Assembly: GCA_021851325.1 (NCBI GenBank) | Contig: JAJZDZ010000018.1 | Span: 1 to 56,301, forward strand | Direction: 5' to 3' | Source: Pseudomonadota bacterium | Lineage (GTDB): Bacteria > Pseudomonadota > Alphaproteobacteria > Micropepsales > Micropepsaceae | Length of the DNA stretch: 56,301 bases | Shown here: one piece after another, positions 48,886 to 56,301 of the stretch | Layout of the letters: each line of letters starts with the position of its first letter | How positions within the stretch are numbered: the stretch's first letter is position 1 | Translations under genes and position numbers: made by a program | Notes under the pieces: model-generated | Database searches by the model: none | Seen by the model: the letters and a program-made list of their open reading frames with translations, nothing else | Told to the model about the DNA's origin: nothing

Positions 48886-50166
48886 ATGGACAGGATTCGC
48901 GTGCGTGGTGGCGCACGTCTTAACGGTGAGATTCCGATCAGCGGTGCCAAGAATGCGGCCCTGCCATTGATGGTGGCGAGCCTGCTCTCGGCAGAGCCCC
49001 TGATTTTGTCCCGCGTGCCCGATCTTGCCGATGTAGCCTTTATGGCCCAGCTCCTGGCCGCCTTTGGGGTTGATGTCGACCATGAGCCTGCGCAGACACT
49101 GGGAGAAGGGGGTACCTACGTCCTCAAGGCGGGGGAAATCACTGCGACCACGGCGGAATACGATATCGTGCGCAAGATGCGGGCCAGCTTTCTTGTTCTG
49201 GGTCCGCTTCTGGCCCGGGTCGGCACGGCCAAAGTGTCTCTGCCTGGAGGTTGTGCCATTGGCGCCCGCCCGGTCGATCTGCACCTGAAGGCGATGCAGG
49301 CGCTGGGCGTCCACATCGAACTTGCCGAAGGGTACGTACTGGCGCGGGCCGCCGACGGGTTGAAGGGTGGGCACATCGCCTTTCCCTTTGTCTCGGTCGG
49401 TGCCACCGAAAATGCCCTGATGGCCGCGACTCTCGCCCGCGGCACGACGATCCTCGACAATGCCGCGCGCGAGCCGGAAATCACCGACCTTGGCCGCTGC
49501 CTGTCAGCCATGGGGGCGCGTATCGAAGGGCTGGGAACCAGTCGCATCGTTGTGGAGGGGGTTCCTGCGCTTCATGGGGCCAGCCATGCGGTCCTGCCTG
49601 ACCGCATCGAGACCGGGACCTTCGCCATGGCGGTTGCGATCGCCGGCGGCACGGTCGAACTCACGGGTACCGATGGCGTTCTGATCGAAGCCCTCATCCC
49701 GCATCTGACCGCTATGGGGGTGGAGGTGACGCCGACCAAGCGGGGTCTTCACGTGCACCGGAATGGCTTTCGGCCGGTCGCCGTAGATGTCGCCACCGAG
49801 CCGTTTCCTGGTTTTCCCACCGATCTGCAGGCCCAGCTCATGGCCCTGCTTGCCACTGCACGCGGTACCTCCCATATCCGGGAGACGATTTTTGAGAACC
49901 GTTTCATGCATGTTCCGGAACTGGCCCGCATGGGAGCTGATATTCGCATCGATGGCGAGATGGCAGTGGTGCACGGGGTTGAGCGCCTCAAGGGGGCCCC
50001 GGTGATGGCAACCGATCTGCGCGCCAGCTCCAGCCTTGTCCTTGCCGGACTTGCAGCCGAGGGCGAAACCATCATCAATCGTGTCTACCACCTTGATCGC
50101 GGCTTCGAACGGCTGGAAGAAAAGCTCTCTGCGGTCGGAGCAAATATTGAACGGTTGAAGGAATGA
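48886..50166 (+). CDS. murA: UDP-N-acetylglucosamine 1-carboxyvinyltransferase
   Basis: A 426-residue MurA, full length. The Lys-Asn pair in [11 protein letters not shown] (residues about 20-30), the flexible catalytic loop [17 protein letters not shown] with the active Cys (the fosfomycin target), and the C-terminal [14 protein letters not shown] are all present. It moves enolpyruvate from PEP to UDP-GlcNAc, the first step of peptidoglycan synthesis, in the cytosol. It overlaps the next gene by 4 bases and heads a conserved operon. Confidence 0.98.
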   Translation: MDRIRVRGGARLNGEIPISGAKNAALPLMVASLLSAEPLILSRVPDLADVAFMAQLLAAFGVDVDHEPAQTLGEGGTYVLKAGEITATTAEYDIVRKMRASFLVLGPLLARVGTAKVSLPGGCAIGARPVDLHLKAMQALGVHIELAEGYVLARAADGLKGGHIAFPFVSVGATENALMAATLARGTTILDNAAREPEITDLGRCLSAMGARIEGLGTSRIVVEGVPALHGASHAVLPDRIETGTFAMAVAIAGGTVELTGTDGVLIEALIPHLTAMGVEVTPTKRGLHVHRNGFRPVAVDVATEPFPGFPTDLQAQLMALLATARGTSHIRETIFENRFMHVPELARMGADIRIDGEMAVVHGVERLKGAPVMATDLRASSSLVLAGLAAEGETIINRVYHLDRGFERLEEKLSAVGANIERLKE

Positions 50167-50597
50167 CAGCGTCTGAACCCACCCTCGCCGCGCTCGATGC
50201 GGATGATCTGCAGGTCATCTCGGCCCGTCTGCAAGATGCGGTCACGCGGGTTGGTGAGCTCGTCTTTCTGCCCAAGTCACGTCGCTTTGCGGCTGTGCTC
50301 AACCGCTACCGCTGGGAGGCGGCAGACGACACCAGGGTGCGGGCGGGGCTCAGCTTCGAAGGCGTTAGGTCGGCCTCTGCCCGCAACATCCGTCGTGATG
50401 ATCCAGACGCGGTTCTATGTCTGCTCGCCATACGCTTTCACCCCGCGGCGGCGGATCCACCTGCAGGTGCCATCGAACTGGTATTTGCCGGCGGTGGTAC
50501 CATGCGCCTTGAGGTGGAATGCATCGACGGGACGCTGAGCGATCTGGGCGAAGCCTATCCAGCCCGCGCCCGCCCCAGCCACGAGGAAGACCGGTGA
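50163..50597 (+). CDS. DUF2948 family protein
   Basis: A 144-residue protein whose [38 protein letters not shown] is the DUF2948 hallmark. These proteins occur between murA and hisD in Alphaproteobacteria; no function is known. The ATG overlaps the murA stop (ATGA), and its stop overlaps hisD. Confidence 0.92.
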   Translation: MTASEPTLAALDADDLQVISARLQDAVTRVGELVFLPKSRRFAAVLNRYRWEAADDTRVRAGLSFEGVRSASARNIRRDDPDAVLCLLAIRFHPAAADPPAGAIELVFAGGGTMRLEVECIDGTLSDLGEAYPARARPSHEEDR

Positions 50598-51892
50598 TGG
50601 CGCGTCGACTGGTGAGCACGGCGCCGGGCTTCGCCGCTGATTTTGCAGCCATGATGTCGGCCAAACGCGAGGCTGATGCCGCACTGGGCGAGACGGTGCG
50701 CAGCATCCTCGCGCAGGTGCGGGCGCGCGGAGACGAGGCGCTCTTTGAGTACGCGGCCCGCTTTGACGGCGTGGCACCGGCATCATTGCGGCTTGGTGAC
50801 GAGGAAATCGCGGCCGCAGAAGCCGCGTGTGCCCCCGAGGCCCTGGCCGCGCTTGACCTGGCGGCGGAGCGCATCATGCATTTCCACCGCCGTCAGTTGC
50901 CCGCCGATGAGTTCTACACCGATGAGGTGGGGGCGAGCCTTGGTTGGCGTTGGACCCCGATCGACAGCGTCGGCCTTTATGTTCCAGGTGGTACCGCCTC
51001 CTATCCGAGCTCGGTGCTGATGAACGCGATGCCGGCGCGCGTGGCGGGTGTGGGGCGCGTGGTCATGGTGACGCCGGCCCGTGACGGCCACATCAATCCG
51101 CTCACGCTCGCCGCCGCCCGCCGCGCCGGGATTACCGAGATCTACCGCGTTGGCGGCGCCCAGGCGGTTGCGGCGCTCGCCTTTGGTACCCGCAGCATCG
51201 CTCCTGTCGACAAGATCGTGGGGCCAGGAAACGCCTATGTCGCCGAGGCCAAACGTCTCGTCTTTGGCGTAGTTGGCATCGATTCGGTGGCCGGGCCGTC
51301 GGAGATTCTCGTCATTGCCGATGCCGCCAATGATCCAGACTGGATTGCCGCGGATCTTTTGTCCCAGGCCGAACATGATGCGTCGTCGCAGTCGATTCTC
51401 ATGACGGATGGTGCGGCGTTCGCCGACCAGGTCGAAGCTGCCGTTGCACGCCGGCTGGCACGCCTGCCGCGGGCCGCCATCGCGGGCGCGAGCTGGCGCG
51501 ATTTCGGGGCCATCATCGTGGTTGATGACCTCAAGGTCGCCGCAGATCTTTCCAACCGCATTGCTCCGGAGCATCTGGAACTGGCCGTGGATGCGCCTGA
51601 GGTGCTGCTCAATCATATTCGGCATGCCGGGGCGATCTTTCTGGGCCGTCACACCCCCGAAGCCATGGGCGATTATATTGCCGGACCCAATCATGTGCTG
51701 CCGACCTCGCGCACGGCCCGGTTTTCCTCCGGCCTGTCGGTTCTGGATTTTCTCAAGCGTTCGACACTCCTGTCCCTGACTGCCGCTGCCGCAGCCAAGC
51801 TGGGCCCCGCTGCCATTACCCTCGCCGAGGCCGAGGGACTTGATGCACATGCCGGCTCGATCGCGGCGCGACTGCCGCAACGCGATCACTAA
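50597..51892 (+). CDS. hisD: Histidinol dehydrogenase
   Basis: A 431-residue HisD from the ATG overlapping the previous stop. It has the NAD-binding and catalytic blocks VGLYVPGGTASYPSSVLM, GPGNAYVAEAKRLVFG, GPSEILVIAD, the zinc-binding QAEHDASSQSIL and the C-terminal NHVLPTSRTARFSSGLSV. It oxidises histidinol to histidine in two NAD-dependent steps with Zn. A UPF0262 gene follows 2 bases after the stop. Confidence 0.97.
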   Translation: MARRLVSTAPGFAADFAAMMSAKREADAALGETVRSILAQVRARGDEALFEYAARFDGVAPASLRLGDEEIAAAEAACAPEALAALDLAAERIMHFHRRQLPADEFYTDEVGASLGWRWTPIDSVGLYVPGGTASYPSSVLMNAMPARVAGVGRVVMVTPARDGHINPLTLAAARRAGITEIYRVGGAQAVAALAFGTRSIAPVDKIVGPGNAYVAEAKRLVFGVVGIDSVAGPSEILVIADAANDPDWIAADLLSQAEHDASSQSILMTDGAAFADQVEAAVARRLARLPRAAIAGASWRDFGAIIVVDDLKVAADLSNRIAPEHLELAVDAPEVLLNHIRHAGAIFLGRHTPEAMGDYIAGPNHVLPTSRTARFSSGLSVLDFLKRSTLLSLTAAAAAKLGPAAITLAEAEGLDAHAGSIAARLPQRDH

Positions 51893-51893
51893 G

Positions 51894-52373
51894 ATGGCTG
51901 AGGAGCTCTTCCGCATCGCTGCAATCGAGCTCGACGAGCACTCGGTGGTGCGCCGTACCCGGCAGATCGAGCAGGAACGCGAGATCGCAATCTATGATCT
52001 GCTCGAGGCCAATTATTTTGCCCCGGACGGTATGGTACCCGGGCCCTATCATCTGACGCTTTCGCTGTCGGAAAACCGCCTCGTGCTCTCGATACGCCTG
52101 GCCAGCGAGGATCCGGGCGAGCTCAAGGTGATGCTGTCGCTCACGCCGTTTCGCCACCTGATCAAGGATTATTTTCTGGTCTGCGAAAGTTACTACAAGG
52201 CGATCCGCAACGCGCCGCCGTCGCAGATCGAGGCCCTCGACATGGGCCGCAGAGGTCTGCACGACGAAGGCTCGACCCTGCTCAAAGAGCGTCTTGAAGG
52301 CAAGATCGCGATTGATTTTGATACCGCAAGACGGCTCTTCACCTTGATCTGCGTGCTGCATCTGAGAGGCTGA
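51894..52373 (+). CDS. UPF0262 family protein
   Basis: A 159-residue protein with RIAAIELDEHSVVRRTRQIEQEREIAIYDLLEAN and LTLSLSENRLVLSIR, the pattern of UPF0262, an alphaproteobacterial family of unknown function that stands next to hisD. The start is the ATG two bases beyond the hisD stop. Confidence 0.92.
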   Translation: MAEELFRIAAIELDEHSVVRRTRQIEQEREIAIYDLLEANYFAPDGMVPGPYHLTLSLSENRLVLSIRLASEDPGELKVMLSLTPFRHLIKDYFLVCESYYKAIRNAPPSQIEALDMGRRGLHDEGSTLLKERLEGKIAIDFDTARRLFTLICVLHLRG

Positions 52374-52378
52374 CGGCG

Positions 52379-52837
52379 ATGCGCGGCCCGAACGGCGAGG
52401 AGCTTCCTGGCGCCGTACTCTTTGCCTGCACCCTCAATGCGGTGCGCAGCCCCATAGCGGCGGCGCTGATGCGTCACCTCTATGGCAAGTTTGTCTATGT
52501 GCGGTCGGCCGGGGTCAGAGCCGGAGAGGCCGACCCCTTCGCGGCCCAGGTGATGGAGGAATTCGGCATCGAGCTGGGAGCCCACCGTCCCCAGAGTTTC
52601 GAGGACCTCGAAGATGAGAGTTTTGATCTTGTCATTACCCTGTCTCCGGAAGCCCATCACCGAGCTCTCGAGCTGACCCGTACCTCGGCAGTTGAAGTTG
52701 AGTACTGGCGCATCCTGGATGCGACCGCCTATGAGGGCAGCCGCGAGCAGCGCCTCGGCATCTATCGCGAGGTCAGGGATGACCTCTTACGCCGGATCCA
52801 GGCGCGCTTTTCGGTTACCCGTGCGGCCGATGCCTGA
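52379..52837 (+). CDS. Low-molecular-weight phosphotyrosine phosphatase/arsenate reductase-like protein
   Basis: A 152-residue protein with the P-loop FACTLNAVRSPIAAALM (Cys-x5-Arg-Ser) of LMW-PTP/ArsC-like proteins, and the acid loop region DLVITLSPEAHHRALEL. It removes phosphate from tyrosine or reduces arsenate; the location in this housekeeping operon favours a phosphatase-type role. It follows the UPF0262 gene by 5 bases and is a standard member of the operon. Confidence 0.88.
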   Translation: MRGPNGEELPGAVLFACTLNAVRSPIAAALMRHLYGKFVYVRSAGVRAGEADPFAAQVMEEFGIELGAHRPQSFEDLEDESFDLVITLSPEAHHRALELTRTSAVEVEYWRILDATAYEGSREQRLGIYREVRDDLLRRIQARFSVTRAADA

Positions 52838-53035
52838 GGCCGCGCGGCTGACGCTCCGGCATGCTGACAGCTTTTGGCGGTGGCCGGTATTGTGAGAACC
52901 GCGGCACGAAGGGCCCAAAGGGTGCCGTCTTGGCCTTGGTCGGCGCGCATGGTGCCGCGGCCGTGAGGCTTTTCTTGCTTTTCGGGCCGTTCGGTGCATT
53001 CTCCCGCCCGGTTTACGACAATCGCCAGAGGACGA

Positions 53036-53254
53036 ATGGCAAAAGAAGAACTTTTGGAATTTCCCGGGACGGTCAGCGAATTGCTGCCCAACGCGACCTT
53101 TCGCGTAAAGCTGGAAAATGGCCACGAAATCATTGCCCATACCGCGGGCAAGATGCGCAAGAACCGTATCCGCGTGCTGACCGGTGACAAGGTTCTGGTC
53201 GAGATGACGCCCTATGACCTGACCAAGGGCCGCATCACCTACCGCTTCAAATAG
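53036..53254 (+). CDS. infA: Translation initiation factor IF-1
   Basis: A 72-residue IF-1: [46 protein letters not shown] and [12 protein letters not shown] are the S1-type OB fold. It binds the A site of the 30S subunit. The ATG at 53036 is chosen by family length. It is followed by maf after 3 bases. Confidence 0.98.
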   Translation: MAKEELLEFPGTVSELLPNATFRVKLENGHEIIAHTAGKMRKNRIRVLTGDKVLVEMTPYDLTKGRITYRFK

Positions 53255-53257
53255 GCC

Positions 53258-53842
53258 ATGGCGCGGCTCCCGCTCGTGCTGGCGAGCGAAAGTCCCCGTC
53301 GCCGCGCCCTGCTGGCCCAGGCTGGCATCACTCCGGACCTGATCGTTCCCGCCGCCATTGATGAGACCCCGCACAAGGGCGAGGAACCGCGCCCCTATGC
53401 GCTGCGCGTCGCCAAAGCCAAAGCCGAGACCGTTGCCGCCGCCCATCCAGGGGCCTTGATCCTTGCCGCCGATACCGTGGTGACCTGTGGGCGGCGCATC
53501 CTGCCCAAAGCGATGAGCGCTGCGGAGGTGGAATCCTGCCTCCGCCTGCTTCAGGGCCGCCAGCATCAGGTCATGACGGCCGTTGCGCTGCTGGCACCCG
53601 ATGGTCGGCTCAGAAGCCGCTGCGTGCTGACCCGTCTCAGCTTCCGCCGGCTGTCAGGTGCCGAGATTGCCGCCTACGCCGCCCTTGGTGAGGGCTTGGG
53701 CAAAGCCGGGGGCTACGGTTTGCAGGGTTTTGCCGAAACATTTGTTCGACGAATCAACGGTTCTTATTCGAATGTGATCGGTCTGCCCCTCCTTGAGACC
53801 TGTGCCCTGTTGGAGGGATGCGGTTACGTCCGCTCGTGCTAG
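53258..53842 (+). CDS. Maf-family nucleotide pyrophosphatase
   Basis: A 194-residue Maf protein: LVLASESPRRRALLAQAGI at the start, DETPHKGEEPRPYALRVAKAKAE, ILAADTVV, and KAGGYGLQGFAETFVRRINGSYSNVIGLPL. Maf proteins cleave dTTP/UTP and modified nucleotides and can slow division. It is full length and lies between infA and the RNase gene. Confidence 0.95.
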   Translation: MARLPLVLASESPRRRALLAQAGITPDLIVPAAIDETPHKGEEPRPYALRVAKAKAETVAAAHPGALILAADTVVTCGRRILPKAMSAAEVESCLRLLQGRQHQVMTAVALLAPDGRLRSRCVLTRLSFRRLSGAEIAAYAALGEGLGKAGGYGLQGFAETFVRRINGSYSNVIGLPLLETCALLEGCGYVRSC

Positions 53843-53873
53843 AGTGGGCGCGCTGATATTGCCAATGTGACCA

Positions 53874-55397
53874 ATGGATAAAGAAGTCCTGATCAATGCA
53901 GGCGCCGGGGAGATCCGTATTGCCATCGTCGAGGACGGCCGTTTGCAGGAGTTGCTTCTGGAACGGGTCATCGGCCTGGACGAGGGCTTCCTCAGAAAGC
54001 GCCAGGAAGGCCGTCATGGCCACAGTCTGATCGGCAACATCATCCTCGGGCGGGTCCAGCGCGTGCTGCCCGGCATGCAGGCTGCCTTTGTCGAAGTCGG
54101 ACTTGGCCGCGCGGGATTTCTCGGCGCGCGCGAAGCGCGCTGTCTTGCCGATCTGCCCGGCTTTGATGACGAGCGGGCTCCCAAGATCAGTGACTGCGTC
54201 CGTGAGGGCGAAGAGATCGTGGTCCAGGTGGTGAAGGATCCGATCGGCGAAAAGGGGGCGCGACTCTCGGCCAATGTAACGATCCCGGGACGCCTTCTTG
54301 TCATGGTTCCCAATCAGCCGGGCATTGCTCTTTCTCGCCGCATCGAGGATGAAGCCGAACGTCTGCGGCTCACCCAGTTGGGTGAAACCATGGTCGCGCA
54401 GGGAGGCGATCGCCTGGTCGCAGGTGCCGGGTTTATTCTGCGCAGCGCCGCCATCGGCTGTGAACTGCGGGATCTGCGCGAAGATGCCGAGCGACTGGCA
54501 GAGGCGTGGCGTCCGGTGATGGCGCGGCGCAAGGATGCCCGCGCCCCGGCAACGCTCTATCATGATCTTGACCCTATCGAGCGGACCATGCGCGATGAGG
54601 TGGATGGACAGACCCGACGCGTCCTGATCGATGATACGGCCAGCTTTGAGGCGGCGCGGGCCTATTGCCGGCGAGCCATGCCTGAGGCCCTGTCCCGCAT
54701 CGAACTGTGGCGCGGGCCTGGCATGTTGTTCGATCAATATGATCTTGAGGACGAGCTTGAGCAGCTGATATCGCCGAAGGTCACGCTGCCGTCCGGCGGC
54801 TGGGTGACGATCGAGGCCACCGAAGCCTTGACTGCCATCGATGTCAATTCCGGCAGCTACACCGCGGCCACAGGACTTGAGGAAACCAGCCTCACCATCA
54901 ATCTGGAAGCAGCCGAAGAGATCGGACGGCAGTTACGTCTGCGCGGGATTGGCGGGCTCATCGTCATCGATTTCATCCATCTGAATGAGGCGGCCAACAT
55001 TGAACGGGTGCTTGAGGTACTGACCCGCAGTCTCGCCCGCGACCGCACGCCCACCCAGATTTCGTCCATGAGCGCCTTTGGCCTGGTTGAAATCACCCGC
55101 AAGCGCATCCGGGATCCGCTCGTCAAGCTGATGAGCGAGGGCTGCCGTTCCTGCCATGGCCACGGACGGGTGCGCACGCGCGAAAGTGTGGCGCTGGAAG
55201 TGATCCGGCGCATTGAGCGGGCTGCGGCCAATGCACCGGGAAAGCTGATCACGGTGCGGGCGGCCCCCGAAATCGTGCAATGGCTGGACGCCCACGATGA
55301 GGATATTCGGGGCGGACTTGCCCGCCGTGGCGCCGGGCAGATCCGCATCGAGGCGCGCCCGGAATTTGCCCGCGAGGGCTTCGATGTCAGCACCTGA
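53874..55397 (+). CDS. Ribonuclease E/G family protein
   Basis: A 507-residue RNase E/G catalytic protein of RNase G size, without the long RNase E scaffold tail. The S1-type N-terminal part (IILGRVQRVLPGMQAAFVEVGLGR), the RNase H-like and DNase-like core with AIDVNSGSY and IVIDFI (metal-binding Asp), and the Zn-link CRSCHG are present. It cuts single-stranded AU-rich RNA and matures rRNA. The stop overlaps the yacG start by 14 bases. Confidence 0.93.
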   Translation: MDKEVLINAGAGEIRIAIVEDGRLQELLLERVIGLDEGFLRKRQEGRHGHSLIGNIILGRVQRVLPGMQAAFVEVGLGRAGFLGAREARCLADLPGFDDERAPKISDCVREGEEIVVQVVKDPIGEKGARLSANVTIPGRLLVMVPNQPGIALSRRIEDEAERLRLTQLGETMVAQGGDRLVAGAGFILRSAAIGCELRDLREDAERLAEAWRPVMARRKDARAPATLYHDLDPIERTMRDEVDGQTRRVLIDDTASFEAARAYCRRAMPEALSRIELWRGPGMLFDQYDLEDELEQLISPKVTLPSGGWVTIEATEALTAIDVNSGSYTAATGLEETSLTINLEAAEEIGRQLRLRGIGGLIVIDFIHLNEAANIERVLEVLTRSLARDRTPTQISSMSAFGLVEITRKRIRDPLVKLMSEGCRSCHGHGRVRTRESVALEVIRRIERAAANAPGKLITVRAAPEIVQWLDAHDEDIRGGLARRGAGQIRIEARPEFAREGFDVST

Positions 55398-55569
55398 GGG
55401 GCTATCCTGTCCGATCTGCGGCAAGCCCCAGGAGCCACGCCTGCGGCCGTTCTGTTCGCGCCGCTGCGCCAATATCGACCTGTCGCGCTGGCTTAAAGGT
55501 CTCTACGCCGTGCCCAGCGAAGAGACGGAGGACAGCATCAAGGACGCGGGGCCCGACGAAGAGGCCTGA
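55384..55569 (+). CDS. yacG: DNA gyrase inhibitor YacG-type zinc protein
   Basis: A 61-residue protein: LSCPICGKP and PFCSRRCANIDLSRWL give four zinc-binding Cys, as in YacG. It binds GyrB and blocks its DNA binding. The start is inside the RNase gene. It ends the operon, before a strong hairpin. Confidence 0.93.
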   Translation: MSAPEGLSCPICGKPQEPRLRPFCSRRCANIDLSRWLKGLYAVPSEETEDSIKDAGPDEEA

Positions 55570-55623
55570 GCGGCAACACCCGTCTAAAGCTTTGGCGTTC
55601 GCTCCACCCAGCTGATCATGAAA

Positions 55624-55652
55624 GCCGGCAGCATCGCTGCGATGCTGCCGGC
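55624..55652. terminator. Bidirectional terminator hairpin
   Basis: GCCGGCAGCATCG pairs perfectly with CGATGCTGCCGGC across a 3-base loop. It stands between the convergent yacG and glutathione transferase genes. Confidence 0.75.
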
Positions 55653-55680
55653 TTCCCTGTCATGGCTGTCGTTGGCCGTC

Positions 55681-56301
55681 TCACTGACCTGTGAGCTTGT
55701 CCTGAGTCTTGGTCTGGAAATCGGACGCGTCGTGGCGCTCGTGCAGCTGCCCGGCAGGGGCGCCCATTACGCGATTGACCATGCGCCCGCGTTTTACCGC
55801 CTCGCGCGCGAACAGCGTGTCTGCCCAGCGCAGGACGTGCGTGTACTCATGCACACTCAGGAACTCGCCGGCGTCGTAGAGCTGGCCTTTTGCCAGCCCA
55901 CCGTACCAGGGCAGGATGGCCATGTCGGCGATGGTATAGCTGTCACCGGCGATGTATGTGCTTTCAGCAAGCCTGCGGTTCAGAACATCGAGCTGACGCT
56001 TGACCTCCATCGCGAAGCGATCAATCGCATATTCGATCTTGAAGGGGGCATAGGCGTAAAAATGGCCAAAGCCGCCACCCAGATAGGGCGCACTTCCCAT
56101 TTGCCAGAACAACCATGACAGGCATTCGGCACGGGCCGCAGCATCTTTGGGCAGGAATTCACCGAACTTCTCGGCGAGGTAAACCAGGATCGCTCCAGAT
56201 TCAAATACCCGGATCGGTTTGGGGGCGCTGCGATCAAGAAGCGCGGGGATCTTCGAATTGGGATTGACCGCGACAAAGCCGCTGCCGAACTGCTGGCCAT
56301 C
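55681..56301 (-). CDS. YghU-type glutathione S-transferase, C-terminal part
   Basis: Open from the right edge of the window (207 codons). The N-terminal thioredoxin-like part ends in VAVNPNSKIPALLDRSAP and VFESGAILVYLAEKFGEFLP, which binds glutathione, and the helical domain follows with LGGGFGHFYAYAPFKIEYAIDRFAMEVKRQLDVLN and YTIADMAILPWYGGL. This is the YghU/YfcG disulfide-bond oxidoreductase form. The start is beyond the window. Confidence 0.92.
   Translation of the reverse strand, partial: DGQQFGSGFVAVNPNSKIPALLDRSAPKPIRVFESGAILVYLAEKFGEFLPKDAAARAECLSWLFWQMGSAPYLGGGFGHFYAYAPFKIEYAIDRFAMEVKRQLDVLNRRLAESTYIAGDSYTIADMAILPWYGGLAKGQLYDAGEFLSVHEYTHVLRWADTLFAREAVKRGRMVNRVMGAPAGQLHERHDASDFQTKTQDKLTGQ

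Noticed and set aside
50783..51916. Leftward 377-codon frame opposite hisD
   Set aside because: Shadow of the highly conserved hisD; composition not protein-like.
53754..54737. Leftward 327-codon frame opposite the RNase E/G gene
   Set aside because: Shadow of a clear RNase E/G frame.

Overview
The window reads as an alphaproteobacterial chromosome carrying a large mosaic genomic island. The right flank (about 48.4-56.3 kb) is a GC-rich housekeeping block: tRNA-Thr(GGT), a small conserved gene, murA, a DUF2948 gene, hisD, a UPF0262 gene, a low-molecular-weight phosphatase-like gene, infA, maf, an RNase E/G gene and yacG, then a convergent YghU-type glutathione transferase cut by the window edge. 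This order is typical of Alphaproteobacteria; I cannot fix the order or genus. The left flank (1-4.6 kb) also looks chromosomal: a TolC-type protein tail, a secreted serine hydrolase, an SDR oxidoreductase and a Fic protein.

The island lies between the 3' end of tRNA-Thr (48371) and short copies of that 3' end on the left. A P4-type tyrosine integrase (46999-48186) sits beside the tRNA. On the left I see not one but three end-like sites (4882, 6074, 7607). Each has a tRNA-3'-end core followed 78-79 bases later by a TACCAAC-type repeat, and the same repeat occurs three times beside the integrase. The two short intervals between the left sites each carry one toxin-antitoxin-like pair: Phd/PemK-like, then MNT/HEPN.

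Inside the roughly 41 kb island, from left to right: an IS5-type element (7.8-9.3 kb); an ImmA/XRE pair with a stop-interrupted third gene; a divergent bacterial ubiquitin-like operon (multiubiquitin, E2-E1 fusion, DUF6527; 11.4-13.4 kb); a PD-(D/E)XK-like plus HEPN-like pair; a mobilisation block (replication-relaxation protein, VirD4/TraD-like ATPase, AlpA-like regulator; 15.1-20.6 kb); a Nudix-like/methyltransferase fusion with a CYTH enzyme; and a PARIS-like AAA ATPase/DUF4435 pair (23.3-25.5 kb). Next comes a nested element (26.2-34.1 kb) with a regulator, a RuvC-like protein, a replication-type ATPase, a large serine recombinase, HicAB-like genes, an Apea-type HEPN protein and a second TraG-like ATPase. 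A motif centred on TGCCGCCTAG recurs five times in the promoter gaps of this element. After remnants of conjugation genes and insertion sequences comes a cluster between two identical 190 bp IS21-like MITEs (35.2 and 45.3 kb). The last 3 kb before the tRNA holds fragments of IS3, a Doc-type toxin and HsdR, then a GNAT gene and the integrase.

The most interesting part is the MITE-flanked cluster. It contains a radical SAM/SPASM enzyme followed at once by a 42-codon gene with a strong ribosome binding site whose product ends in a Trp-Met-Trp-His-Tyr segment. Around them are a 2-oxoglutarate/Fe(II) oxygenase, a formyltransferase-like enzyme, a FOXRED2-like flavoprotein, an FtsX/MacB-type permease and a membrane-anchored protein. 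I read it as a ribosomally synthesised, post-translationally modified peptide (RiPP) cluster, possibly related to the daropeptides (darobactin type, Trp-X-Trp crosslinks) but with extra tailoring enzymes. All functions are read from sequence; no database search was run.
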